Source: Faecalicatena contorta
Lineage (GTDB): Bacteria > Bacillota > Clostridia > Lachnospirales > Lachnospiraceae
Assembly: GCF_003149105.1 (NCBI RefSeq)
Contig: NZ_QGDS01000007.1
Coordinates: 148,437-212,436, forward strand
Direction: 5' to 3'
Length of the DNA stretch: 64,000 nucleotides
Below the pieces are notes generated by a model that searched no databases, had not been told where the DNA came from, and saw nothing but the letters and a program-made list of their open reading frames with translations. Below, piece after piece: positions 26,956 through 35,312 of this stretch. Numbering within the stretch: the stretch's first letter is position 1; every line of letters begins with the position of its first letter. Both the position numbers and the translations under genes were made by a program.

Positions 26956-28104
26956 ATGGATAAGATAGAATTAATTGCACCTTGTCATTTCGGACTGGAA
27001 TCAGTTTTGAAACGGGAGATTCTGGATTTGGGGTACGAAATTGCACAGGTAGAAGACGGAAGAGTTACTTTTTATGGGGACGAGAAGTCAATTTGCAGGG
27101 CGAATATTTTTCTGCGTACTGCAGAACGGATTTTGCTGAAGGTGGGAAGCTTTAAGGCGGAGACCTTTGATGAGCTGTTTGAAAATACGAAAAGGATTCC
27201 GTGGGAGGCTTATATTCCGAGAGACGGAAAGTTTTGGGTGGCTAAAGCCGCATCCGTAAAAAGCAAACTATTTAGCCCGTCTGATATACAGTCAATTATG
27301 AAAAAGGCTATGGTTGAGCGTATGAAATCCCATTACCGTATAACGTGGTTTGAGGAAAACGGCGCTTCATACCCTGTCAGAGTCTTTTTTATGAAAGATA
27401 TGGTTACAGTGGGGATTGATACTTCGGGAACATCCTTACATAAGCGAGGATACCGGCAGTTATCCAGTAAGGCACCGATTACAGAGACTCTTGCAGCGGC
27501 ATTAATTATGCTGACGCCATGGAGAGCTGACCGGGTTTTGGTGGATCCATACTGCGGAAGCGGTACATTTCCCATTGAGGCAGCTATGATGGCGGCAAAT
27601 ATAGCACCAGGGATGAACCGTTCTTTTCTGGCGGAAGACTGGGAGAATCTAATTTCCAGAAATTCATGGTATGAGGCAGTGAATGAAGCAAATGACCTGA
27701 TGGACGATAAAATAGAAGTAGATATACAAGGATATGACATAGATGCTGAAGTTGTGAAAGCGGCAAGACAAAATGCAAGAGATGCCGGTGTGGAACATAT
27801 GATACATTTTCAGCAGCGTGCAGTAAAAGAACTTAGACATCCTAAGAAATATGGCTTTATTATTACGAACCCTCCATATGGAGAACGGCTGGAAGAAAAG
27901 CAGGCACTGCCGCAGTTATATAGTGAATTTGGCGAAAGTTTCCGTAACCTGGATAGCTGGTCTGCATATATGATAACCAGTTATGAAGATGCGGAGAGGT
28001 ATTTTGGAAGGAAGGCGGATAAAAACCGGAAGATTTACAATGGAATGATTAAGACTTATTTTTATCAGTTCATGGGGCCAAGGCCTCCCAAACCAAAGAA
28101 ATAG
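26956..28104 (+). CDS. THUMP-domain class I RNA methyltransferase (RlmL/YpsC-like)
   Basis: This is a 382-residue SAM-dependent methyltransferase. I prefer ATG 26956 (MDKIELIAPCHFGLE) because GGGGG sits six bases before it; an in-frame ATG at 26944 overlaps that site. An N-terminal ferredoxin-like/THUMP RNA-binding part is followed by the Rossmann core with DPYCGSGTFPIEAAMMA and the catalytic NPPYGERL motif for N-methylation of a base. Relatives methylate guanine in 23S rRNA. The exact target here is not determinable. It opens a compact unit with rdgB and a phosphodiesterase. Confidence 0.88.
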   Translation: MDKIELIAPCHFGLESVLKREILDLGYEIAQVEDGRVTFYGDEKSICRANIFLRTAERILLKVGSFKAETFDELFENTKRIPWEAYIPRDGKFWVAKAASVKSKLFSPSDIQSIMKKAMVERMKSHYRITWFEENGASYPVRVFFMKDMVTVGIDTSGTSLHKRGYRQLSSKAPITETLAAALIMLTPWRADRVLVDPYCGSGTFPIEAAMMAANIAPGMNRSFLAEDWENLISRNSWYEAVNEANDLMDDKIEVDIQGYDIDAEVVKAARQNARDAGVEHMIHFQQRAVKELRHPKKYGFIITNPPYGERLEEKQALPQLYSEFGESFRNLDSWSAYMITSYEDAERYFGRKADKNRKIYNGMIKTYFYQFMGPRPPKPKK

Positions 28105-28114
28105 AGGATTGAAA

Positions 28115-28720
28115 ATGGAAAAGAGAATAATTTTTGCAACAGGCAATCAGGACAAGATGAAAGAAATTCATATGATTCTTGCAGACTTGGGGATTCCTAT
28201 TTATTCCATGAAAGAAGTTGGTATTGATATAGACATTGTGGAGGACGGAACTACTTTTGAAGAAAATGCGGTGATTAAAGCCAAAGCTATCTCACAGATA
28301 CTGCCTGGTGATATTGTGCTGGCTGATGATTCGGGACTTGAAATTGATTATCTCGATAAGGCACCTGGGATTTATTCTGCCAGGTTTATGGGGGAAGATA
28401 CGTCATATGATATTAAAAACCAGGCTTTCCTTGATAAATTGGAAGGAGTGCCGGATGAGAAAAGAACTGCCCGCTTTGTATGTGCCATAGCAGCGGCATT
28501 TCCCGATGGAACGGTAGAGACAGTCAGAGGTACAATAGAAGGAATTATTGGTCATGAAATAGCAGGAGAGCATGGATTTGGGTTTGACCCTATTTTCTAT
28601 GTACCGGAGTATGGCTGTTCCACTGCACAGATGGAACCGGACAAAAAGAATGAAATCAGTCACCGCGGCAATGCCCTGCGTGCTATGCGTGAGATTATGA
28701 AAAGAAAATATGTTAAATAA
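28115..28720 (+). CDS. rdgB: XTP/dITP (non-canonical purine NTP) pyrophosphatase
   Basis: This 201-residue enzyme hydrolyses ITP, dITP and XTP to monophosphates and so keeps deaminated purines out of nucleic acids. The family signatures are the N-terminal ATGNQDKMKEI, DDSGLEID in the active site, and the C-terminal SHRGNAL. The start at ATG 28115 follows AGAGG; a TTG two codons earlier is less likely. It lies ten bases after the methyltransferase gene and 20 bases before the phosphodiesterase gene. The pairing rdgB-yfcE is common in Clostridia. Confidence 0.94.
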   Translation: MEKRIIFATGNQDKMKEIHMILADLGIPIYSMKEVGIDIDIVEDGTTFEENAVIKAKAISQILPGDIVLADDSGLEIDYLDKAPGIYSARFMGEDTSYDIKNQAFLDKLEGVPDEKRTARFVCAIAAAFPDGTVETVRGTIEGIIGHEIAGEHGFGFDPIFYVPEYGCSTAQMEPDKKNEISHRGNALRAMREIMKRKYVK

Positions 28721-28740
28721 GAAACAGGGAAGAAAAATAT

Positions 28741-29223
28741 ATGAAAGTTTTAATAGTGAGCGATACTCATGGGAATCATAAGAATCTGGATAAGATATTA
28801 GAATCGGTCTCCGATGTAGATATGTTTATCCATCTGGGTGATGTGGAAGGCGGGGAAGAGTATCTGGATGCCGCAGTAAGTTGTGAAAAGCATATGGTCA
28901 GGGGAAATAACGACTTTTTTTCAGAGCTTCCCAAAGAAGAAGAGTTCCAGATTGGGAAGTATAAAGTTTTTATTACACATGGACATGGACATTATGTATC
29001 GCTTGACTCGGAATACATCAAAGAAGAGGGAAAGGCACGCCGTGTAGATCTGGTTATGTTCGGTCATACACACAGGCCGTTTCTTTATGAGGACGACGAA
29101 ATTATTGTTTTGAACCCCGGCAGCTTATCCTATCCAAGGCAGGAGGGCCGCAAAGGCAGCTATATGATTATGGAACTGGATGAAGAGGAAAAGCTTCATT
29201 TTCATCAGTGCTATCTGAGCTGA
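28741..29223 (+). CDS. YfcE/MJ0936-type metallophosphodiesterase
   Basis: This is a 160-residue calcineurin-like phosphoesterase. All metal-binding motifs are present in order: SDTHGN (Asp8, His10), LGDVEGG, GNND, THGHGH and GHTHRP. Family members hydrolyse phosphodiesters in vitro. The cellular substrate is not known. It is the last gene of the RNA methyltransferase-rdgB unit. Confidence 0.9.
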   Translation: MKVLIVSDTHGNHKNLDKILESVSDVDMFIHLGDVEGGEEYLDAAVSCEKHMVRGNNDFFSELPKEEEFQIGKYKVFITHGHGHYVSLDSEYIKEEGKARRVDLVMFGHTHRPFLYEDDEIIVLNPGSLSYPRQEGRKGSYMIMELDEEEKLHFHQCYLS

Positions 29224-29298
29224 AAAAGGCCCAAAACCCCCATTTTTAGAGGGAAAACCAGGGCCCCAAAAAATGTGTAAAAAAATAAAAAATAATTG

Positions 29299-29327
29299 TT
29301 GACATAAGGACAGGCATGTTATATAAT
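29299..29327 (+). promoter_or_regulatory. Promoter of the six-tRNA operon
   Basis: A consensus TTGACA (29299-29304) and TATAAT (29322-29327) are exactly 17 bases apart, preceded by an A-rich stretch resembling an UP element. The first tRNA begins 41 bases downstream. This is the best promoter match in the window. Confidence 0.88.
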
Positions 29328-29367
29328 AACTATTGTGTCACGGAGAAAAAGTGATAACATTGAATAT

Positions 29368-29442
29368 CGGGGTGTGGCTCAGCTTGGCTAGAGCGCCTGG
29401 TTTGGGACCAGGAGGTCGCAGGTTCGAATCCTGTCACCCCGA
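29368..29442 (+). tRNA. tRNA-Pro(TGG)
   Basis: The acceptor CGGGGTG pairs with CACCCCG, the anticodon loop is TTTGGGA, and the T-loop is TTCGAAT. CCA is not encoded. It is first in the array. Confidence 0.96.
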
Positions 29443-29446
29443 TAAT

Positions 29447-29517
29447 GCGGGTGTAGTTCAATGGTAGAACACTAGCCTTCCAAGCTAGATACGTGGGTTC
29501 GATTCCCATCACCCGCT
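29447..29517 (+). tRNA. tRNA-Gly(TCC)
   Basis: The acceptor is GCGGGTG/CACCCGC, and the anticodon arm CTAGC-CTTCCAA-GCTAG gives TCC. It lies four bases after tRNA-Pro. Confidence 0.96.
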
Positions 29518-29567
29518 TTCTTGCAGCCTAAAGTTGTGAGAAGTTAGAGCAGGGGATAATCGCATAA

Positions 29568-29641
29568 GAGTCTGTAGCTCAGCTGGATAGAGCAACGGCC
29601 TTCTAAGCCGTAGGTCGAGGGTTCGAATCCCCCCAGGCTCG
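29568..29641 (+). tRNA. tRNA-Arg(TCT)
   Basis: The acceptor GAGTCTG pairs with CAGGCTC (one T-G pair), and the anticodon arm ACGGC-CTTCTAA-GCCGT gives TCT. Confidence 0.95.
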
Positions 29642-29645
29642 TTGT

Positions 29646-29720
29646 GGTGGGTGTGGTGCAGTTGGTTAGCGCGCCAGATTGTGGTTCTGGATATCGTGGG
29701 TTCGAGTCCCATCACCCACC
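29646..29720 (+). tRNA. tRNA-His(GTG)
   Basis: The acceptor is GTGGGTG/CACCCAC, with the extra 5' G (position -1, base 29646) facing C73, as expected for tRNA-His. The anticodon loop TTGTGGT gives GTG. Confidence 0.95.
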
Positions 29721-29770
29721 TTTTTATGTCTAAGTATTAGTAACGCGGTGTTGGATGTATAAGTCATTAA

Positions 29771-29842
29771 TGGGCTATCGCCAAGCGGTAAGGCACAGGA
29801 CTTTGACTCCTGCATTCGCTGGTTCGAATCCAGCTAGCCCAG
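29771..29842 (+). tRNA. tRNA-Gln(TTG)
   Basis: The acceptor is TGGGCTA/TAGCCCA, and the anticodon arm CAGGA-CTTTGAC-TCCTG gives TTG. Confidence 0.95.
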
Positions 29843-29877
29843 TTTACCCAGGTGAATAGGGAAATTAAATAATATGG

Positions 29878-29950
29878 GGGCGTGTAGCTCAGTTGGTAGA
29901 GCACTTGACTTTTAATCAAGTTGTCCGGAGTTCGAACCTCCGCACGCTCA
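29878..29950 (+). tRNA. tRNA-Lys(TTT)
   Basis: The acceptor is GGGCGTG/CACGCTC with one G-T pair, and the anticodon arm CTTGA-CTTTTAA-TCAAG gives TTT. It is last in the array. Confidence 0.95.
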
Positions 29951-29963
29951 TTAAGTATAAGTG

Positions 29964-30003
29964 GTGTAAACCCAGTGTTTTCAGGGGTTTGCGCTATTTT
30001 TTT
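29964..30003 (+). terminator. Terminator of the tRNA operon
   Basis: A 10-bp stem (29964-29973 with 29985-29994, two G-U pairs) is followed by TATTTTTTT. Its T-tract is also the first bases of the structured repeat at 29996. Confidence 0.8.
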
Positions 30004-30130
30004 ATATAATAGGAAACTCGTGTTTCTTATTATATAAAAACCCTCCGGGGGATCGCACTGCGGCGTCAAGGAAGATGTTGCTATCGCAACTCGCCGCAGG
30101 CGGAGAATCTCGCAAGCGAGATTCTTTCTT
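29996..30130 (+). repeat. Four-hairpin structured intergenic repeat, copy 1
   Basis: Four successive stems are visible. H1 pairs 29999-30017 with 30022-30040 (19 bp, one G-U). H2 is CCC-TCC-GGG near 30041-30051. H3 pairs CTGCGGCG 30058-30065 with CGCCGCAG 30092-30099 and encloses GTTGC/GCAAC (30077-30081, 30086-30090). H4 pairs 30104-30113 with 30116-30125. Copy 2 lies at 52095-52222 in the same orientation. H3 and H4 differ in sequence between copies but keep pairing. Both copies directly follow an intrinsic terminator. It could be a mobile palindromic element or a structured RNA end. Confidence 0.85.
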
Positions 30131-30133
30131 GTA

Positions 30134-30238
30134 TCCCTGAAGTTAGTTCCTGCCGTTTCAGGTTGATATCAAATCTAGTAAGTGTCAGATTCTCACTCCT
30201 CCGTAATCCACATCCGTACAGAATACATTCAAACAAAT
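30134..30238 (-). pseudogene. Remnant of a tyrosine recombinase (integrase) catalytic domain
   Basis: Translating the minus strand from 30238 gives YLFECILYGCGLRRSENLTL and then TRFDINLKRQELTSG. This matches the first catalytic box of tyrosine recombinases (pattern YGxGLRxSExLxLxxxDI) including the catalytic Arg. A stop codon lies just upstream and the similarity ends where the structured repeat begins, so only about 35 codons survive. It sits between a tRNA array and the glycerol operon, the expected place for a decayed island integrase. The rest of 30239-30433 shows no gene. Confidence 0.6.
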
Positions 30239-30433
30239 ATTTGTCATTTTATAATATTCAATTTTTTCTAATAACTGCTATTATGCACAAATCAAAGCCC
30301 TGAAAATTGGTGATATGTTACTGAATTCATATAAAGAAAAAATCATGCTTGCAAGAACATAGGCAATGTGCTAAGATGAGTTCGTAAAAAGCTTGACAAT
30401 ATTGATAATAAAATAATCGTGCTGAGATGATGA

Positions 30434-30482
30434 GAGCATAGTAAAAGCAACCGGGGTGTTGCTTTTAACTGTGCTCTTTTTT
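30434..30482 (+). promoter_or_regulatory. Leader terminator before glpP (probable GlpP antitermination site)
   Basis: GAGCATAGTAAAAGCAAC (30434-30451) pairs with 30458-30476 in an 18-bp stem with one bulge, followed by six T. It lies about 110 bases before the glpP ATG, so transcripts must pass it to reach the operon. The sequence GATGATGAGAGC at its 5' foot resembles GTAGATGAGAGC at the second leader (33545-33556). In Bacillus GlpP antiterminates at glp leaders. Use of this hairpin by GlpP is inferred. Confidence 0.7.
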
Positions 30483-30590
30483 ATGTTATAGTGTTATGTG
30501 CTCTGATCCATAGATGTTTTGAAACAAACAGAATATGAAAAACAATTATAAAGACTGGATGAAGCAAAAAAATACTTTAGGAGACAGAAA

Positions 30591-31160
30591 ATGAAACAGA
30601 ATATTAGGGATTTAATGGAAGCGAATCCGATTATCGCGGCAGTAAAGAGCATGGAAGGGTTGGACGTCTGTCTTGCAGTGGGTGGTGTGAAGATTGTATT
30701 TCTCTTGTTCGGAGACGTATGCAATATTGGGGAAATTGTAAAAAGAGTGCAGAATTCCGGCCGCATTGCAATGGTACATGTGGATCTTATAGGTGGGTTA
30801 AGTTCGAAAGAAGTTGCGATTGATTTTCTCGCACATACCGTACATGCGGACGGAATCATTTCCACGAAGCCCACTATGCTGAAAAGGGCAAGGGAATTGT
30901 CCCTCTATACGGTATTGCGGATTTTCATGCTGGATTCCATGGCTTTCGAGAATTTGGAAAAGCAGGTCGACACGGCAAGACCGGACGTGATAGAGATTCT
31001 CCCCGGCTTAATGCCGAAGATTATAAAAAGAGTAACGCATTCCGTGCGGATTCCTGTGATTGCGGGAGGGCTGATTGCAGAGAAGGAAGACGTGATGGAA
31101 GCGCTCGGAATGGGAGCAATCTCCATTTCCACAACAAATACCGACGTGTGGAAAATGTGA
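30591..31160 (+). CDS. glpP: Glycerol-3-phosphate-responsive antiterminator
   Basis: This is a 189-residue protein of the GlpP family. It is a small TIM-barrel-like RNA-binding regulator that binds glycerol 3-phosphate and lets RNA polymerase pass leader terminators of glp operons. Family features seen are NPIIAAVKSMEGL near the N-terminus, VHVDLIGGLSSKEVAIDFL, DGIISTKPTMLKRAR, the RPDVIEILPG segment and the C-terminal IPVIAGGLIAEKEDV. AGGAGACAG precedes the ATG. It heads the operon glpP-glpK-glpF and has a terminator hairpin in its own leader, so it is probably autoregulated. Confidence 0.93.
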   Translation: MKQNIRDLMEANPIIAAVKSMEGLDVCLAVGGVKIVFLLFGDVCNIGEIVKRVQNSGRIAMVHVDLIGGLSSKEVAIDFLAHTVHADGIISTKPTMLKRARELSLYTVLRIFMLDSMAFENLEKQVDTARPDVIEILPGLMPKIIKRVTHSVRIPVIAGGLIAEKEDVMEALGMGAISISTTNTDVWKM

Positions 31161-31184
31161 GACAAAGACAATAATAACGTATGA

Positions 31185-32762
<1,578 letters not shown>

Positions 32763-32777
32763 AATGTGAGGTGAAAA

Positions 32778-33491
32778 ATGTTACCATATATTGCAGAATT
32801 TTTAGGAACAATGATGTTAATTTTATTGGGTGACGGTGTTGTTGCAAACGTATCCCTGGACAAATCGGGCATGAAAGGCTCCGGAGCGGTTCAGATTACA
32901 ATTGCATGGGGTCTTGCGGTAATGATTCCCGCTTTCATTTTTGGGACGGCAAGTGGCGCGCACTTTAACCCCGCACTTACGATTGCTCTGGCAGTAGAAG
33001 GTTCGTTTGCATGGGGTCTCGTTCCAGGATATATTGTGGCTCAGTTCGCAGGCGGTATTACGGGAGGCGTGTTAGTATACCTTCTTTTCAAAGACCAGTT
33101 TGACGCAACGGAATCTCAGGCGACAAAGCTTGGTGTATTCTGTACGAGTCCTTCGGTTCCGAACACCGGACGGAATATCCTTAGCGAAGTAATCGGGACA
33201 TTTGTCCTTGTATTTGCCATCAAAGGTCTGGCACAGGTGCCGGAAGCACCGCAAGGTGTTGGGAATCTGCTGATTTTCGGTATTATTGTCGCAATTGGTA
33301 TGTCGCTTGGGGGATTAACGGGATATGCCATTAACCCTGTACGTGACCTGGGACCCAGGATTGCACATTCCCTGTTGCCGATTAAAGACAAAGGCAGCTC
33401 CAACTGGCGGTATGCACCTGTAGTAATTACAGGACCGGTCGTCGGGGCGATTCTGGCTGTCTTGCTTTACGGAGTAATTCCGTGGGCATAA
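32778..33491 (+). CDS. glpF: Glycerol facilitator (aquaglyceroporin)
   Basis: This 237-residue MIP-family channel has six predicted helices. The first half-helix carries the canonical HFNPALTI motif. The second reads YAINPVRDLGPR, so the usual NPA is NPV while the selectivity-filter Arg remains. The Arg and DLGPR context mark it as a glycerol rather than strict water channel. It is the third gene of the glpP operon and supplies glycerol to GlpK. Confidence 0.94.
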   Translation: MLPYIAEFLGTMMLILLGDGVVANVSLDKSGMKGSGAVQITIAWGLAVMIPAFIFGTASGAHFNPALTIALAVEGSFAWGLVPGYIVAQFAGGITGGVLVYLLFKDQFDATESQATKLGVFCTSPSVPNTGRNILSEVIGTFVLVFAIKGLAQVPEAPQGVGNLLIFGIIVAIGMSLGGLTGYAINPVRDLGPRIAHSLLPIKDKGSSNWRYAPVVITGPVVGAILAVLLYGVIPWA

Positions 33492-33517
33492 TCGTAAAAA
33501 TGCTATAAGAAATGATG

Positions 33518-33668
33518 TATAATTTAATCTTTGTAACTGCGTGAGTAGATGAGAGCGGGAGAAAGACAGGAAAGGACAATCAGCGGACTGCCATAGTAAA
33601 GGCGCCGTAAGCATAGACTTTCCTGTCATCAGAACGTACAAAAGTGGCGTTCTTCTCCCGCTTTTTTT
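33518..33668 (+). promoter_or_regulatory. Promoter -10 and multi-hairpin leader terminator before the GlpA-like gene
   Basis: TATAAT (33518-33523) is followed from about 33541 by a leader starting GTGAGTAGATGAGAGC. An outer stem AGCGGGAGAA (33554-33563) with TTCTCCCGCT (33653-33662) encloses GACAGGAAAG/CTTTCCTGTC (33565-33574 with 33618-33627) and AGAACG/CGTTCT (33631-33636 with 33648-33653, sharing one base with the outer arm). Seven T follow. This is a full terminator 130 bases upstream of the coding start, with the same foot sequence as the glpP leader. GlpP control is a reasonable inference. Confidence 0.7.
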
Positions 33669-33798
33669 CATCGCATAGGCAAATTCGCCCTGTGCAATGA
33701 AAATGCTCTGCGGGATTCTGTCGTAAAATGCTGTTTTGAGTATCAGAGGATTGGCAGGTTTTTAATGCTTGTCCCCTCAAGGAAAGGATGAAGAAAAG

Positions 33799-35247
33799 AT
33801 GTATGATGTCATTATAATCGGCGCCGGCGTGTCCGGAGCTGCTGTTGCAAGAGAACTCTCCCGTTATCGGCTAAAGGTGTGCGTGTTGGAAAAAGAAGAG
33901 GATGTGTGCTGTGGTACATCAAAAGCGAACAGTGCGCTTATCCATTCGGGTTATGACGCTGCACCTGGTTCTCTGATGGCGAAACTGAACGTGGCGGGGA
34001 ATACCATGATGGAAGAGCTTTCATTGGAACTGGATTTTCCGTATAAGCGGATCGGTTCATTGATGGTATGTACCTCTAATGAGGATTTGCCCCAGTTGCA
34101 AACGCTCTACTCACGGGGAATTCAAAATGGAGTGAAAGGGCTTTCCGTTATAACCCGGAAAGAAGAAATTCGGGAAATGGAACCGAATTTGGCGGACGAC
34201 GTGGTAGCAGTTCTCCATGCGGCGTCTGCCGGAATCGTGTGCCCTTTTGGATTAAATATCGCAATGGCAGAAAATGCGGCTGCCAACGGTGTGGAGTTTT
34301 TCTTTGATACAAAAGTAGAACGAATTTTTAGTAATAAGAAAGAACAAAGAGGTTTTCAGATCAAAACTTCAAAGGGAATATTGGAAACCCGCTGTATCGT
34401 CAATGCCGCGGGCGTCTATGCAGATGTATTTCACAACATGGTTAGTAACAGAAAAATCCATATCACAGCTCGTGCCGGTGAGTACTGCCTGCTTGATAAA
34501 AGTGCGGGAGAGCATGTAAACCATACGATTTTTGCGCTTCCTACTAAATGGGGAAAGGGCGTGCTGGTGTCACCTACGATACATGGAAACCTTTTAGTAG
34601 GACCGACGGCTGTTGATATTGAGGATAAAGAAGATACGGCGACGACTCGTGAAGGGCTTACAGAGCTTATCGAAAAAGCCGGGATGAGTGTCAGGAAGTT
34701 GCCTATACGCCAAGTAATCACTTCGTTTACGGGGCTGCGTGCACATGAAGACAATCATGATTTTCTCATCGGAGAATTATCGGACGCACCGGGATTTGTC
34801 GATTGCGCCGGCATCGAATCGCCGGGACTTACCGCTTCCCCGGCAATCGGCCTGATGGTTGCGGACATTATAAGGGAGAAACTACAGCCGCAGGTGAATC
34901 CTGATTTCAATGGAAAAAGGAAAGGAATCTTGAATCCGAATACATTATCAAAAGAAGAAAGAGCGGCGCTGATCGCCGCAAAACCGGCATACGGAAATGT
35001 CATCTGCCGCTGTGAAACCGTGACGGAAGGCGAAATCATAGATGCAATCCGAAGACCTCTCGGGGCAAAATCACTGGATGGGGTAAAACGGCGTGTAAGA
35101 GCCGGTATGGGAAGATGTCAGGCAGGTTTTTGCTCGCCGCGGGTTATGGAAATCCTATCTCGCGAGTTGGGCATCGATATGAAGAAAGTGACGAAAAACG
35201 GAGCAGGATCGGAGCTTCTGATCGGAACGAATAAGGATAGACTGTAA
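33799..35247 (+). CDS. FAD-dependent glycerol-3-phosphate dehydrogenase, GlpA-like
   Basis: This is a 482-residue flavoprotein. ATG 33799 begins MYDVIIIGAGVSGAAVARELS with the FAD dinucleotide fold; the TTG at 33769 is only an extension. The body matches the DAO/GlpA family (TSKANSALIHSGYDA, GIVCPFGLNIAMAENA). The C-terminus has a BFD-type iron-sulfur motif, CRC then about 40 residues, then CQAGFC. It should oxidise glycerol 3-phosphate to dihydroxyacetone phosphate, passing electrons to its partner flavoprotein encoded next. The trio with a GlpB-like oxidoreductase and DUF1667 is the common clostridial arrangement. Confidence 0.9.
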   Translation: MYDVIIIGAGVSGAAVARELSRYRLKVCVLEKEEDVCCGTSKANSALIHSGYDAAPGSLMAKLNVAGNTMMEELSLELDFPYKRIGSLMVCTSNEDLPQLQTLYSRGIQNGVKGLSVITRKEEIREMEPNLADDVVAVLHAASAGIVCPFGLNIAMAENAAANGVEFFFDTKVERIFSNKKEQRGFQIKTSKGILETRCIVNAAGVYADVFHNMVSNRKIHITARAGEYCLLDKSAGEHVNHTIFALPTKWGKGVLVSPTIHGNLLVGPTAVDIEDKEDTATTREGLTELIEKAGMSVRKLPIRQVITSFTGLRAHEDNHDFLIGELSDAPGFVDCAGIESPGLTASPAIGLMVADIIREKLQPQVNPDFNGKRKGILNPNTLSKEERAALIAAKPAYGNVICRCETVTEGEIIDAIRRPLGAKSLDGVKRRVRAGMGRCQAGFCSPRVMEILSRELGIDMKKVTKNGAGSELLIGTNKDRL

Positions 35248-35312
35248 GGATTCCTGGATATTGACAGCATCAAAGAAATAGATACACGGAAATTCAGAAA
35301 GGTGGTTTTAGT

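Noticed and set aside
29228..29272. GGCCC/GGGCC hairpin after the phosphodiesterase gene as a terminator
   Set aside because: The stem is only 5 bp with a long loop and is followed by A, not T, on the plus strand. It may contribute little.
29330..30069. Minus-strand reading frames across the tRNA array with MGIEPT and GFEPATSW-like peptides
   Set aside because: They are translations of the antisense of tRNA genes, a well-known source of false conserved hypothetical proteins. The tRNAs explain the open frames.
30393..30421. TTGACA before the glpP leader as a -35 box
   Set aside because: No acceptable -10 sits 16-18 bases downstream. TAAAAT is only 10 bases away, so I did not call a promoter.
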